This document shows, one piece after another, positions 25,154 to 34,587 of a stretch of 52,636 nt of DNA (the first letter of the stretch is position 1; every line of letters starts with the position of its first letter). The translations under genes and the position numbers were made by a program. Source of the stretch: Flavobacterium sp. UBA6135 (GTDB taxonomy: Bacteria; Bacteroidota; Bacteroidia; Flavobacteriales; Flavobacteriaceae); assembly GCF_002428305.1 (NCBI RefSeq), contig NZ_DIVJ01000035.1:1-52636 (forward strand), in the 5' to 3' direction. The notes below the pieces were generated by a model. That model was not told the origin of the DNA. It did not search any database and worked only from the letters and a program-made list of their open reading frames with translations.

Positions 25154-28100
25154 TTAATTTAAAGCTTGTTTTTCTTGCAATGGTAGTTTTTTATAGTTGT
25201 ATATAGCAAAAAAAGTAATGATTAAAAGCACAAAAACAGTATAATACACCCAAGTGGGAACCGGAACCGGATCTCCTTTGGCATAGGAATGCAAACCCGA
25301 CAAATAGTAATTCACACCAAAAGAAGTCATCACGATGGTAGAAAAACCCCATAGCGACACGATATTGAATAGCAAAACATTTCGCAGGGCAGGAATCAAC
25401 CGGAAGTGTAAAATAATCGCATAAACTATTATCGATATCAGAGCCCAAGTTTCTTTAGGATCCCAAGCCCAATAGCGACCCCAACTTTCATTGGCCCAAA
25501 CGCCTCCTAAAAATGTACCAACAGTGAGTAAAAACAAACCTATCATCATGGCCATTTCATTGACAATAACCAGTTCCTTTACTCCTTTCAACCATTTTTT
25601 AGGTGCATGCTTGGGTTTGAAAAGCAGCAATAACAAACTCAGCAATCCTAGAACAGCTGATAGTGCTAGGGGTGCATAACCGCTCACAATAACCGCCACA
25701 TGAATTTTGAGCCAATAAGAATGCAATACGGGCATCAGGTTTGTAATTTCAGGATTGAGCCAATCGAGGAAACCCACAAACAACAAAGTTCCTGAGAACA
25801 ACAATCCCATAGGCAAGGTAAATTTAGATTTTTTTGAGAAAGCAATTCCAAATAGCAACACGCCCCAGGCAACAAAAACCAACATTTCAAAACCATCACT
25901 CCAGGGAGGATGTTTAGCGATGTACCATCTGAGCAATAAATGAAACGTAAAGAGCAGCAACCCCAGCCATGAGAGGAGGGCACCAAAATTCCAGAGTACT
26001 TCCAAAATTTTTGACTCTTTAAAAATTTTCACCAACGCGACCACTAGCAAGAGTATCCCTAAAATCCAAAACAAGCCAAACAAGCGATTGCCTATTTGAA
26101 GACGATTATAGAGCAGCTCCGCACTAATTTGAGTTGCGGAAGGATAGACTTCTGCTCCGGCTTTTTGCTGGTACAAATGAAGATAGTCAAGTGCCTTTAC
26201 GGCTTCGCTGAAATCCTGTTTTTCTAAGCCATTTTCGATGGCTGTGAGGAACATCGGCGTAATATTTTGCACAAAATAAGCGTCTTCTTCCTCAAAACCT
26301 TGCTGACTTTGTTGCATAGTAAACCAGGTGTTTTGTGTATCGTTTCGATTGGGGAAAATCCGAAGAAAATCACCGGTAATCAATCCGTAAAAAACGTTGA
26401 ATCGCTCATCCAATTTCAGTATTTCATTGTGGCTTTCATTTCTTTCTGAAGGTTTTAAGCGATTTGCTTCTTCAACCAAAGCTTGAATTAAGTAGCCCCC
26501 TTCACGATCTACCAAATCTTGGAAAGCCAGATAGGGTGTTGGTTTTTTTGAAATGACTTCATACACCTTTGACAACTTGCGATGGTCATTTTTAATAATG
26601 GGCAACAACATAAATCCCTGAGGATCGAGTTGCAAGGCCAACAAAAATTGCTCTGCCGTTAAATGTAAGGTCTCCAGCTCACCGGGTAACCGAAGTGTTG
26701 ACTTTCCGTGTATTTTTCGTGTAATTTCATTGGCCAACGTATTGAGGGGTTTCATCCTTCCGTCGATATCTTGTACAATCAAAGTGCCGTAATTCTTAGC
26801 CAAATCATCAGGAACCACTACCATCTCCCGAGAAGGCGTTTGAGCCACCGCCCAAGTAGTACTCATTAACAACAACAAAATAACTGTTGTTTTTTGTAAC
26901 GATTGTAGTTGGCGATTTAAAGTACGTAATCTTCCTGTTTTGCTGAAGAATGCCAAAAACATACCCATTGAAAGGAAAAAATAACCCAAATAAGTCAAAA
27001 TTGTTCCCGGACGGTCTTGATTTATAGACAGTACTGAGCCTTTTTCATCCGTATCGTACGAAGATTGATAAAAACGAAAACCGAGGTAATCCAATACATT
27101 ATTCATAAAAATGCGGTAGGGGAATTTTTCATCACCATCTATCACTTGTACCTGACTGGCATAACTTGACGGACTTTGACTCCCGGGATATCGCTCCAGT
27201 TCAAATTTCTTAAGTTGCAAAGCAAAAGGTAGAACAATTGGTTTGGAACCGAAGGTTACTTTATACTTAGTTCCTTCGTGTTCAAAATACTTCCAATCTG
27301 ATTGAAAACTGACCATTTTTACAAAATGCTCCACGAGTTCTTTACCTTGACTGTCTAGTAAACTAAAATGTATGATATCCGGTAAATCATCGCGGTCTTC
27401 TTCGTTACTTTGGTAGTGCAATTGAATTTGTTCGTGTATTTGTTTGACCACAAAAGCTCCCCCTTCCCACTGATATAAGGTGCGTTGAAACAACACTTGT
27501 TCTTCACCCGCATGTAAGAAACTCATTTTTTGCGTAGCCATTTCCATCATCTGCAAAGCAACCTTAGACTTGATTATCCAAGTGGAATCGCGTTTATAAA
27601 TTTGTATATCACCCTCTTTGTTGGCATTCAGACTCAAGGTTTGATTTTTTAGGGTAACGGTCTCTCCTACTTCGAGCATCACATCTTCTCTACCGTCTTG
27701 TCCGAGAGCCACGGCAATTTCGAAATAATCTTTATTCCCGGGCTGCGGGTCTAGTACTGCTTTTGGATAAAAGCCTTTAAATTGAACTTTCCACGATTCT
27801 TCTTTCCAACCAATGTTTTTTTCAAAAGGTTTAAAACCCTGTGGAATCAAGGTAAAAGGCTGTTGGTAAATAACCGGATTGCCTTGCACTGTTTGTAGTT
27901 GCAAATATTTATTTTGAGTAAAAAAAGTATCATTAGTTTGTCCTTCTCGCAAGTGCATCAATCCTTCGGTACTAAAATAACGCGTTACTCCCGCACCTAT
28001 CAAAATAAGTATAAATGCCAAATGAAACATACCAATAGGCCAGCTGAATTTGTTCAGCATTTGGTATTGTGATAAATGCAATAAAAAATTAACGGACAGC

Positions 28101-28267
28101 CACAACAAAAGTAGCTCAAACCACCAGGCTTCATAAAACCAAGCTCTTGCAGTGGGTGTTCCAAAATCATTTTCAACAAAAGTTGCTACCGCCATGGCTG
28201 TGGCCAAAAGCAGTAATAACACCAAGGCCATTTTTGTGGAGAACACAAACGAAAGAGCTTTTAACAT
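25154..28267 (-). CDS. ccsBA: Fused ResB-CcsA cytochrome c maturation protein (System II)
   Basis: 1037 residues. The N-terminal half is ResB/CcsB-like: transmembrane helices around residues 10-110, a long periplasmic domain, and another helix near 425-445. The C-terminal half is CcsA/ResC-like, with helices and the tryptophan-rich haem-handling motif G-R-Y-W-A-W-D-P-K-E-T-W (about residue 950). The fused protein exports haem and attaches it to CxxCH apocytochromes. It is last in the nrf operon (22 bp after the porin gene), where it would mature NrfH and NrfA. The NrfA CxxCK haem may need a dedicated ligase, so specialisation of this copy is possible. Confidence 0.92.
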   Translation of the reverse strand: MLKALSFVFSTKMALVLLLLLATAMAVATFVENDFGTPTARAWFYEAWWFELLLLWLSVNFLLHLSQYQMLNKFSWPIGMFHLAFILILIGAGVTRYFSTEGLMHLREGQTNDTFFTQNKYLQLQTVQGNPVIYQQPFTLIPQGFKPFEKNIGWKEESWKVQFKGFYPKAVLDPQPGNKDYFEIAVALGQDGREDVMLEVGETVTLKNQTLSLNANKEGDIQIYKRDSTWIIKSKVALQMMEMATQKMSFLHAGEEQVLFQRTLYQWEGGAFVVKQIHEQIQLHYQSNEEDRDDLPDIIHFSLLDSQGKELVEHFVKMVSFQSDWKYFEHEGTKYKVTFGSKPIVLPFALQLKKFELERYPGSQSPSSYASQVQVIDGDEKFPYRIFMNNVLDYLGFRFYQSSYDTDEKGSVLSINQDRPGTILTYLGYFFLSMGMFLAFFSKTGRLRTLNRQLQSLQKTTVILLLLMSTTWAVAQTPSREMVVVPDDLAKNYGTLIVQDIDGRMKPLNTLANEITRKIHGKSTLRLPGELETLHLTAEQFLLALQLDPQGFMLLPIIKNDHRKLSKVYEVISKKPTPYLAFQDLVDREGGYLIQALVEEANRLKPSERNESHNEILKLDERFNVFYGLITGDFLRIFPNRNDTQNTWFTMQQSQQGFEEEDAYFVQNITPMFLTAIENGLEKQDFSEAVKALDYLHLYQQKAGAEVYPSATQISAELLYNRLQIGNRLFGLFWILGILLLVVALVKIFKESKILEVLWNFGALLSWLGLLLFTFHLLLRWYIAKHPPWSDGFEMLVFVAWGVLLFGIAFSKKSKFTLPMGLLFSGTLLFVGFLDWLNPEITNLMPVLHSYWLKIHVAVIVSGYAPLALSAVLGLLSLLLLLFKPKHAPKKWLKGVKELVIVNEMAMMIGLFLLTVGTFLGGVWANESWGRYWAWDPKETWALISIIVYAIILHFRLIPALRNVLLFNIVSLWGFSTIVMTSFGVNYYLSGLHSYAKGDPVPVPTWVYYTVFVLLIITFFAIYNYKKLPLQEKQALN

Positions 28268-28289
28268 AACTTTGAATTATTCCTTACAA

Positions 28290-29600
28290 TTAAAATAAAA
28301 TTCCGATAAATTTTTGTGGCATGTTAGGTCTGAAAATCAACATAACATAGGCCCAGTTTTGTGTAGGTTGTAAATTGCCCCCCTTGATAAAGTCGTACGT
28401 GTCGGTTTGAAATAAATGGCTGTATCCACCTTGAATGGAGAAAGCGGGGCTCACTATATAGCCCAAACTCAAATCAATTTCTGAACCCAAGCCTGAACTC
28501 AAATTTTCCATACCATTATTCACCTTGGCATTCGCCTGAAAGTAATGATAATCCAACTGGGAGAAAAATTTCTTAGAGAATTCATAGCGACCTTTGAGGT
28601 AATAATCATTTAGTCCAACAGAGTTTAGGTGACGATTGGCTACATAAAACACGTCCATATAACCATTAAATAAATGGTTTGTGCCATACAGCGGATTGAA
28701 GGAATAATTATTCTCAGTTTCGGCGGTGTTAGTACCGCTTATTAATTCGAATCCGGCAATCATACGAAATCGCTTTCCGCCCGTTTCATCATGAAAAAAC
28801 GTACGCTGGTACTGCCCACTTACATCGTAAGCTGACAGTGATTTACCCACAAAATCCTTTCCGGTTTGATAATAAGCAAATCCGGAAAACTGATTTTTTC
28901 CAATCGTATAGAGCAATGTTGGTAAACCAACCGTTAGATTATCAAAGTGTGGATTTCCTTCTAACAAAGCATTTTGACGGGATTCATTCCAAGCTAAAAA
29001 AGAATAGTGCCAGTTTCCGCCCTTATTTTCATAGCGAAGCATCTGAGCACTTTTATATTGATTTGGTACCACAAAAGGAGCTTCTGCCACCGGTAAATTT
29101 CCACCGTTTTGATTGTATCCCCCACCAATGTGCAATTTTCGGTTGCCTTTTTCGTAACGAATCATGGCAAAATCGTGGGCTCTAGCTTGCATGAACCAAT
29201 CCAGATTTCCCAAAAAGCGAGCATTATCATAGTTCAATTCTTGGCGACCAACTTTGATGGACCATTCGTTGTCAAATTTATAATGAGCCCAAGCTTCGTG
29301 TAGCGACAGGTTGTTATCATCTCGTTTTACCTGCGGACTGTCTCCCCAAGTTCGAATGTCTTGAACCGACATAAACAGCGTTACATTTTCAAAGGAATAT
29401 TGAGCCTGCAAACGGGCACGTTGCGTAATAAATTTGGCGGCCTCTTGGTCTTCGGAAAGAGGTTGGATGTGTCCGTGGCGGTATTCTGCCCGTTGTAGCA
29501 ACTGACCATCTATGATGAATTTTCCTTTTTCCGGCTCTTGAGCCAAAGCAATAATAGGGATTAGGCAGGATATGCACATCCCCCTCCAATTGGTATTCAT
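28290..29600 (-). CDS. Outer-membrane beta-barrel porin, alginate-export-like
   Basis: 436 residues. A signal peptide (ending about I-A-L-A-Q) is followed by alternating amphipathic strands. Family landmarks include L-Q-R-A-E-Y-R-H-G, F-I-T-Q-R-A-R-L, V-Q-D-I-R-T-W-G-D and V-G-R-Q-E-L-N-Y-D-N-A-R-F-L-G-N, typical of alginate-export-family porins. In an nrf operon (18 bp after nrfA) it probably admits nitrite or another small anion rather than alginate, which is inference from context. Confidence 0.8.
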   Translation of the reverse strand: MNTNWRGMCISCLIPIIALAQEPEKGKFIIDGQLLQRAEYRHGHIQPLSEDQEAAKFITQRARLQAQYSFENVTLFMSVQDIRTWGDSPQVKRDDNNLSLHEAWAHYKFDNEWSIKVGRQELNYDNARFLGNLDWFMQARAHDFAMIRYEKGNRKLHIGGGYNQNGGNLPVAEAPFVVPNQYKSAQMLRYENKGGNWHYSFLAWNESRQNALLEGNPHFDNLTVGLPTLLYTIGKNQFSGFAYYQTGKDFVGKSLSAYDVSGQYQRTFFHDETGGKRFRMIAGFELISGTNTAETENNYSFNPLYGTNHLFNGYMDVFYVANRHLNSVGLNDYYLKGRYEFSKKFFSQLDYHYFQANAKVNNGMENLSSGLGSEIDLSLGYIVSPAFSIQGGYSHLFQTDTYDFIKGGNLQPTQNWAYVMLIFRPNMPQKFIGILF

Positions 29601-29618
29601 GAGAGTTGAATTTAAAAA

Positions 29619-31106
29619 TTAATTGACTTTAGTAATCGTTTTTTTTGATTCTCTAGCTTTACCGTCACGAATCCATTGTGGAACTATTTGCGATAAATAC
29701 ACTTGTTTTTCTGCTTTTTCTTTGGGAATATCCAAACCGATATACTTTTGCAACGCATCTTTGCTTGTAAAATCAGGCATAGGAACAGCTTGGTTGAAAT
29801 TTTTAGAAGCCAGCAGTCGGGCTAACTTTAATCGGGCTTCTTGAATTTTATCGGTTGCGGATGTAATCATGCGACTGGTTTCCAAAGGAGCATGAAAGGC
29901 AGCTCCGTGAGATGCTACTGAAAAATCCCAACGCCATTGTGCGTGACGAATCAGCGTTAAAACATCCTTCATCTGGGCTTCGGTTGCTCCCAATTCCCAT
30001 GCTTTTGCTGCTTCGATATGAGCCATGGCAATCAGTTTTTGCAATTTTGAAGACCCTTCTTTGATTTTTTGTTGTCGTTCGTAGACATCACCGATTAAGC
30101 TTTCTTTTTTCTCTCGATGACACACAAAACAAGAGTTTTCTACATTGGCCAATGGGGAGCCAATATGATGGTCAGTAAACTTTTGTCCGCCTTCTGATTT
30201 GTAAGGCATATGACAATCGGCACAAGACACCCCTCTTTTGGCATGAACCCCCATCATATATAACTCGTAGTCGGGATGTTGTGCTTTTAGCATTTTTGCT
30301 TTACTAATGGGATGCACCCAATCAGCAAAATCGATGGTATCATAATACCGTTCCATATCTTCAACGGTCATCCCGTCTTTCCAAGGAAACACCAAATAGG
30401 CGGCTCCTTCTTTTCCCGGAATATTTTTATTGAAATAATATTCCACGTGGCATTGGGCACACACCAGCGAACGCATTTCCTGATGAGAGGCTTTACTAAT
30501 ATCTTTACCCATGGCCTCAAAGGCTTCAATCAAGGCAGGCCGGGTTATGGTTAAATTCATGGTTTTGGCATCGTGACAGTCAGCACAACCAATAGGGTTG
30601 ATTACTTCAGAACCAAAATCAGACAATTTTTTGCTATAATATTCAGTGATGCCCATCTCATTCATAAGTCTAGGCACATCGGTACTCTTGCAGGTCCAAC
30701 ACGTGGAAGGCATCACTCCATCACCGGCTTTCATGGGAGAACCAATTCTCAGACTGTTATGAACATCTGTAATGGCGTGGGCGTGTCCGCGAGGCTGGTT
30801 ATAATCTTTACTAAAAGCATATCCAGCCCAAAGAATGACTAATTCAGGTTGTTCTTTTAATGCATCTTTAAAACCACTGGTTGACACATAACCTCTAAAA
30901 GTTGTATCTGCTGTTTTCAAGTAAGATTGATACTGACGTGGATAATTCAATCCCCACACAGAATCACGTGATTCAATACCTTCCAAAAGCACTTTGGGTT
31001 GGTAAGCAAAACGGGCTTCTGTTTTTCTATCCATTATGGAATACGATAACATGCCGAGTAAAAAAACGACTATAGCTGTGATGATGAAAAGCACCCAATT
31101 TTTCAT
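29619..31106 (-). CDS. nrfA: Cytochrome c nitrite reductase, catalytic subunit
   Basis: 495 residues with an N-terminal membrane or signal anchor. The catalytic haem site is C-W-T-C-K (about residue 136), the NrfA signature, and four bis-His haems are bound by C-A-D-C-H, C-A-Q-C-H, C-A-D-C-H and C-F-V-C-H. It reduces nitrite to ammonium with six electrons in the periplasm, fed by NrfH. It begins 7 bp after nrfH. This gives the organism dissimilatory nitrate reduction to ammonium. Confidence 0.97.
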   Translation of the reverse strand: MKNWVLFIITAIVVFLLGMLSYSIMDRKTEARFAYQPKVLLEGIESRDSVWGLNYPRQYQSYLKTADTTFRGYVSTSGFKDALKEQPELVILWAGYAFSKDYNQPRGHAHAITDVHNSLRIGSPMKAGDGVMPSTCWTCKSTDVPRLMNEMGITEYYSKKLSDFGSEVINPIGCADCHDAKTMNLTITRPALIEAFEAMGKDISKASHQEMRSLVCAQCHVEYYFNKNIPGKEGAAYLVFPWKDGMTVEDMERYYDTIDFADWVHPISKAKMLKAQHPDYELYMMGVHAKRGVSCADCHMPYKSEGGQKFTDHHIGSPLANVENSCFVCHREKKESLIGDVYERQQKIKEGSSKLQKLIAMAHIEAAKAWELGATEAQMKDVLTLIRHAQWRWDFSVASHGAAFHAPLETSRMITSATDKIQEARLKLARLLASKNFNQAVPMPDFTSKDALQKYIGLDIPKEKAEKQVYLSQIVPQWIRDGKARESKKTITKVN

Positions 31107-31113
31107 AGTTTCT

Positions 31114-31767
31114 TTATTTAATTGGTTCTATTGATTTAGTTTGGTTTTTATTCATTTCTTTCTGCAACCAAGCAGGAATGATTTGTTGCCCTTCTCGAAG
31201 GTGGGTTTCAATTGGTTCAATTTGATGCCCCACAGCCGAAAGGCTTTTTACTTTACCGTGGGGCACTTCTTTATGGCAATCCCAACACAGGCGATCGGTG
31301 CGATGTTCTTGATGGTTATCTACAAAAGCCGCCATTTTAGCATCAGTCACCTGATCTTGGTGGCAACGCACGCAGTTGCTTTGAATCACTCGAATGGAAG
31401 GTTCCAGAGCTCTGATTACCTCAGGTTCGGCTCTCAAAGTAAAAATTGAGGCATGGTAGAGTCCGTCTTTTGCTTTAAAGTAGTATTTATTGAAAACATT
31501 GTCATGAGGAACGTGGCAATCGTTACAATGAGCCACCTCTCTGTGAGACGAGTGCGTCCAAGTGAGGTATTGAGGAGTCATGATATGACAATTCACACAA
31601 GCTTGAGGGTCATCAGAAAGATAGGAAGCAGCATTGCTTAGTCGTACTACATAGAGTCCGATTCCTACAATGCAAGCCATTAAAAAAGTGGCAGGCATAC
31701 GCCATTTTTTAGTGGGCACCAAACTGTATTTAAATAAAAAACGTTTGAACTTCTGAAAAACTGCCAT
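31114..31767 (-). CDS. nrfH: Cytochrome c nitrite reductase, membrane quinol dehydrogenase subunit
   Basis: 217 residues of the NapC/NrfH family: one N-terminal transmembrane helix (about 24-44) and four haem sites, C-V-N-C-H, C-N-D-C-H, C-V-R-C-H and C-W-D-C-H. It oxidises menaquinol and passes electrons to NrfA. First gene of the nrfHA-porin-ccsBA operon, with an FNR-type box 62 bp upstream of its start. Confidence 0.95.
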   Translation of the reverse strand: MAVFQKFKRFLFKYSLVPTKKWRMPATFLMACIVGIGLYVVRLSNAASYLSDDPQACVNCHIMTPQYLTWTHSSHREVAHCNDCHVPHDNVFNKYYFKAKDGLYHASIFTLRAEPEVIRALEPSIRVIQSNCVRCHQDQVTDAKMAAFVDNHQEHRTDRLCWDCHKEVPHGKVKSLSAVGHQIEPIETHLREGQQIIPAWLQKEMNKNQTKSIEPIK

Positions 31768-31797
31768 GGCGTTATTTTAACAAAATTTAAACAATTG

Positions 31798-31841
31798 TAA
31801 AGATACAAAAATGCAAGTAAAACAAAAACTGATAAATATCA
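31798..31841 (-). promoter_or_regulatory. FNR-type box and -7 element of the nrf operon
   Basis: On the minus strand, TGATATTTATCA (31830-31841), then 24 bp, then TATCTTTA (31798-31805). The box is the same 12-mer found before narK and overlaps the last codon of moaCB. Confidence 0.75.
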
Positions 31842-32753
31842 TTCTTCGTTATGTTTAAAATGATTTCTTACACGAAAGACATGAAACAATGCAGGAAAAA
31901 CGGCATCAATTGATTCTGAGACACCATTGGTTGAACCTGGGAGGGCTATGACAAGCATATCATTTTTGAAACCTGCCACACTTCGTGATAACATGGAATA
32001 GGGTGTTCTTTGTTGTCCATAGTTTCTAATTGCTTCAACAATTCCCGGGATTTCTTTATCTAACAGAGGTTTTATGGCTTCTGGAGTTACATCTTTCGGA
32101 GAAAGACCGGTGCCACCGGTGATTAAAATTAAATTGCATCCTTCAGATTCCATAGCATTTATATTCTCTTGAATTTGTTGAATCTCATCGGGTATGACTT
32201 TATAATCAACAATTTCAGCGTCAAACGCCTTCATTTTCTCTATGATAATTTTTCCTGAGCGATCCGTTTTTTCTCCGGCAGAAATACTGTCTGAGCAAAC
32301 AATTACCCCAATCTTTACCTGCGAAGCTATTTTTTGATAATCCGTTTTACCCCCAGTTTTTTGAATTAACTTAATAGTTGAAACTTCTATAGATTTATCA
32401 ACAGGCTTTAACATATCATACATTGTGATGGCTACAACGGATGAGGCATACATCGCTTCTACCTCAACACCCGTTTTATATATCGTATGAATTTCGGTTT
32501 GAATTATAATCTCTAATCCGTTAATTTCAAAGCTGATTTTGGTATATTCAATCGGTAATGGATGACAATCAGGTATAACGTCGCTGGTTTTTTTAGCAGC
32601 AAACAAACCCGCTGTTTTAGCCATTTCAAATACGTCTCCTTTTGGAATTTGCTTTTGAATAATCTTATCAATTGTTTCCTGACTACTTACTTTGACTATG
32701 GCTTGGGCAACAGCTTTTCTAAGCGTACTATTTTTGTGTGTAATATCGACCAT
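31839..32753 (-). CDS. moaCB: Bifunctional molybdenum cofactor protein MoaC-MoaB
   Basis: 304 residues, two enzymes fused. Residues 1-about 140 are MoaC (M-V-D-I-T-H-K, P-D-C-H-P-L-P-I, G-V-E-V-E-A-M), which forms cyclic pyranopterin monophosphate with MoaA. About 148-304 are MoaB/MogA (V-I-V-C-S-D-S-I, I-T-G-G-T-G-L-S-P-K-D, A-L-P-G-S-T), which adenylylates molybdopterin. The fusion is typical of Bacteroidota. Last gene of the long nar/moa run, 2 bp after moaE. Confidence 0.93.
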   Translation of the reverse strand: MVDITHKNSTLRKAVAQAIVKVSSQETIDKIIQKQIPKGDVFEMAKTAGLFAAKKTSDVIPDCHPLPIEYTKISFEINGLEIIIQTEIHTIYKTGVEVEAMYASSVVAITMYDMLKPVDKSIEVSTIKLIQKTGGKTDYQKIASQVKIGVIVCSDSISAGEKTDRSGKIIIEKMKAFDAEIVDYKVIPDEIQQIQENINAMESEGCNLILITGGTGLSPKDVTPEAIKPLLDKEIPGIVEAIRNYGQQRTPYSMLSRSVAGFKNDMLVIALPGSTNGVSESIDAVFPALFHVFRVRNHFKHNEE

Positions 32754-32755
32754 GA

Positions 32756-33196
32756 TTAGTTTAGATTAGTTTTCCATTGGTGATTGCTATCTGAAAAAAG
32801 TTCTTTGCCCCATAGGGGTACTTCCTTTTTGATTCTTTCTACAAGATATTCACAGGCATCTATGGCTATTTTTCTGTGTTTTGAAGAAGTGAACACAAAC
32901 AAACAAATTTCTCCAGCCTTAACTTCTCCCAAACTATGGTAAATATGCAAGCATGTTAAGTCGAATTGTACGAAAGCTTGTTCTCTGATTTGAAATAACT
33001 TCTCTTCGGCCATAGTTTCATGCGTTGTATACTCAATTGCAGTTACTTGATTGGACTCAACTTCATCGGCTCTAACTTGTCCTAAAAAAATAGAATGTGC
33101 ACCAATATTCGTTTTTACACTATGATGTGCAATGGATTGAGCGATAAAATCAGGAGTGATAGCTCCGTTTATAAAAACTTTCTTTTTTTTATGCAT
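32756..33196 (-). CDS. moaE: Molybdopterin synthase catalytic subunit
   Basis: About 146 residues from ATG 33196, which overlaps the moeB stop by 8 bp; an ORF start at 33223 lies deeper in moeB. Family landmarks are G-A-H-S-I-F-L-G-Q-V-R, I-E-Y-T-T-H-E-T-M-A, H-S-L-G-E-V-K-A-G-E and S-S-K-H-R. It inserts dithiolene sulfur into the pterin precursor using thiocarboxylated MoaD. P-L-W-G-K-E holds the catalytic lysine position. Confidence 0.92.
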   Translation of the reverse strand: MHKKKKVFINGAITPDFIAQSIAHHSVKTNIGAHSIFLGQVRADEVESNQVTAIEYTTHETMAEEKLFQIREQAFVQFDLTCLHIYHSLGEVKAGEICLFVFTSSKHRKIAIDACEYLVERIKKEVPLWGKELFSDSNHQWKTNLN

Positions 33197-34271
33197 GATG
33201 GTGATTTTTAATAAATAGTTCAATATTGTATGGATAATAATCCACTATTGATTGAGGAAGCAATGTCTTATAGAGCTCATAAGCAACCTTACTTCTTTTT
33301 CCTGTTTGACACACAAACAGAATTTTATTGGCGGTTAATTCTTGTATTCGATCCGGTAATTGATGTAAAGGAATTTCGAGGCATTTTAATGGAAGTCTTG
33401 GTACTTCTTCCTTATTTCGTACATCTACAATCAATGTGTCTTTATCCAATATAGTTACAATTCCTTCTTTATCTTTTTCGGTTTTGTAGCCACAATAATA
33501 GCTATAATCAAAATCTAAAATATCCTTTGCGGTCAAAGGTGTTTTGATTGTTTCACTTCTTGGTACTATACCTAAACTCTGAAAACTGTTTTTCAAAAAA
33601 TGAAAATACATCAAACTGTTTGACTTTAATTCCTTTGGGTAGAGCAACATTTTTATCAATTCATTGGCCATAAAATACCCAACGATTTGTGGTACTGTTG
33701 CAAATACTCCCTGAACATTACAATCAGGAATTAAATTGGCTTTTGGCGGTATAGGAAACAAGTCTCTGTAGGTTGTTTTTTCTGCATCATTAACAGAAAA
33801 GTTCCAAACAGCCCATTGTCCTTCCCATTGAAAAACAGCACCATATACCCAAGGTTTATTGAACAATACACACGCATCATTAATTAAATAACGGGCATCA
33901 AAACGATCGGTTGCATCTACAATTACATCGTAGGACTTAAATAGTTCCAGTGCCTTCTCGGCATTTAGAAAAAAAGGGTATTTAATAATATTGACTTCGG
34001 AATTCATCAATTGGAGTCTTTGTGCCGCTACTGCTACCTTAGCTTTTCCCACATCTTGTTCTGTATACAACACTTGACGTGGCAAGTTGGAGATTTCTAT
34101 TGTATCGCCATCCATAATTCCAATGGTACCTATACCACAAGCAGTTAATTGTTGCATTACGGGCACTCCTAACCCCCCCGCACCTATAATTAAAACAGAG
34201 GTATTTTTTATTGTTTCTTGACCTTTGTTGCCAAAACCTGCCAATGCGATATGTCTTTGGTAACGTTCCAT
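33189..34271 (-). CDS. moeB: MoaD-adenylyltransferase with rhodanese domain
   Basis: 360 residues. ThiF/E1-like domain first: I-I-G-A-G-G-L-G-V-P-V (about 28-38), D-G-D-T-I-E-I-S-N-L-P-R-Q, D-A-T-D-R-F-D-A-R and D-C-N-V-Q-G-V-F. A C-terminal rhodanese module (about 270-360) has V-D-V-R-N-K-E-E and the active loop C-Q-T-G-K-R-S. It activates the MoaD C-terminus, and the rhodanese may supply the sulfur. The CxxC zinc pairs usual in MoeB appear reduced (Y-Y-C-G-Y-K region), a small oddity. It follows moaD by 1 bp. Confidence 0.9.
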   Translation of the reverse strand: MERYQRHIALAGFGNKGQETIKNTSVLIIGAGGLGVPVMQQLTACGIGTIGIMDGDTIEISNLPRQVLYTEQDVGKAKVAVAAQRLQLMNSEVNIIKYPFFLNAEKALELFKSYDVIVDATDRFDARYLINDACVLFNKPWVYGAVFQWEGQWAVWNFSVNDAEKTTYRDLFPIPPKANLIPDCNVQGVFATVPQIVGYFMANELIKMLLYPKELKSNSLMYFHFLKNSFQSLGIVPRSETIKTPLTAKDILDFDYSYYCGYKTEKDKEGIVTILDKDTLIVDVRNKEEVPRLPLKCLEIPLHQLPDRIQELTANKILFVCQTGKRSKVAYELYKTLLPQSIVDYYPYNIELFIKNHHHA

Positions 34272-34272
34272 T

Positions 34273-34500
34273 TTATCCTCCTGAAAATGGTGGCATCAAA
34301 GCCAATTCTTTTACATCCTCTACTACAAAATTAGCAGAAGCCATTTGATGGTTAACTGCGAATTGAATAGGAATATCCTTTAACAAAGGGAATTGATTCC
34401 TCAAAAAAACCTCCATATCTCCAATAGTTTGAAATGAATCCCATGGAACTTGATCCTTGTCAATGTATTCTGATAAAATTCCAAAAAGTAAAATAGTCAT
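34273..34500 (-). CDS. moaD: Molybdopterin synthase sulfur carrier subunit
   Basis: 75 residues, ubiquitin-like, ending P-P-F-S-G-G with the essential Gly-Gly tail that becomes a thiocarboxylate. A partner of moaE and moeB, all adjacent. An 87-bp gap separates it from mobA, the largest in this part of the run, with no clear site in it. Confidence 0.9.
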   Translation of the reverse strand: MTILLFGILSEYIDKDQVPWDSFQTIGDMEVFLRNQFPLLKDIPIQFAVNHQMASANFVVEDVKELALMPPFSGG

Positions 34501-34587
34501 AAAATATTGTTTGTTAAGTTGGTTTTCTTGACCAAATTTAATTCTTCAAATATGGTTGGTGGAGAACACTATAAGGTTCATATTAAT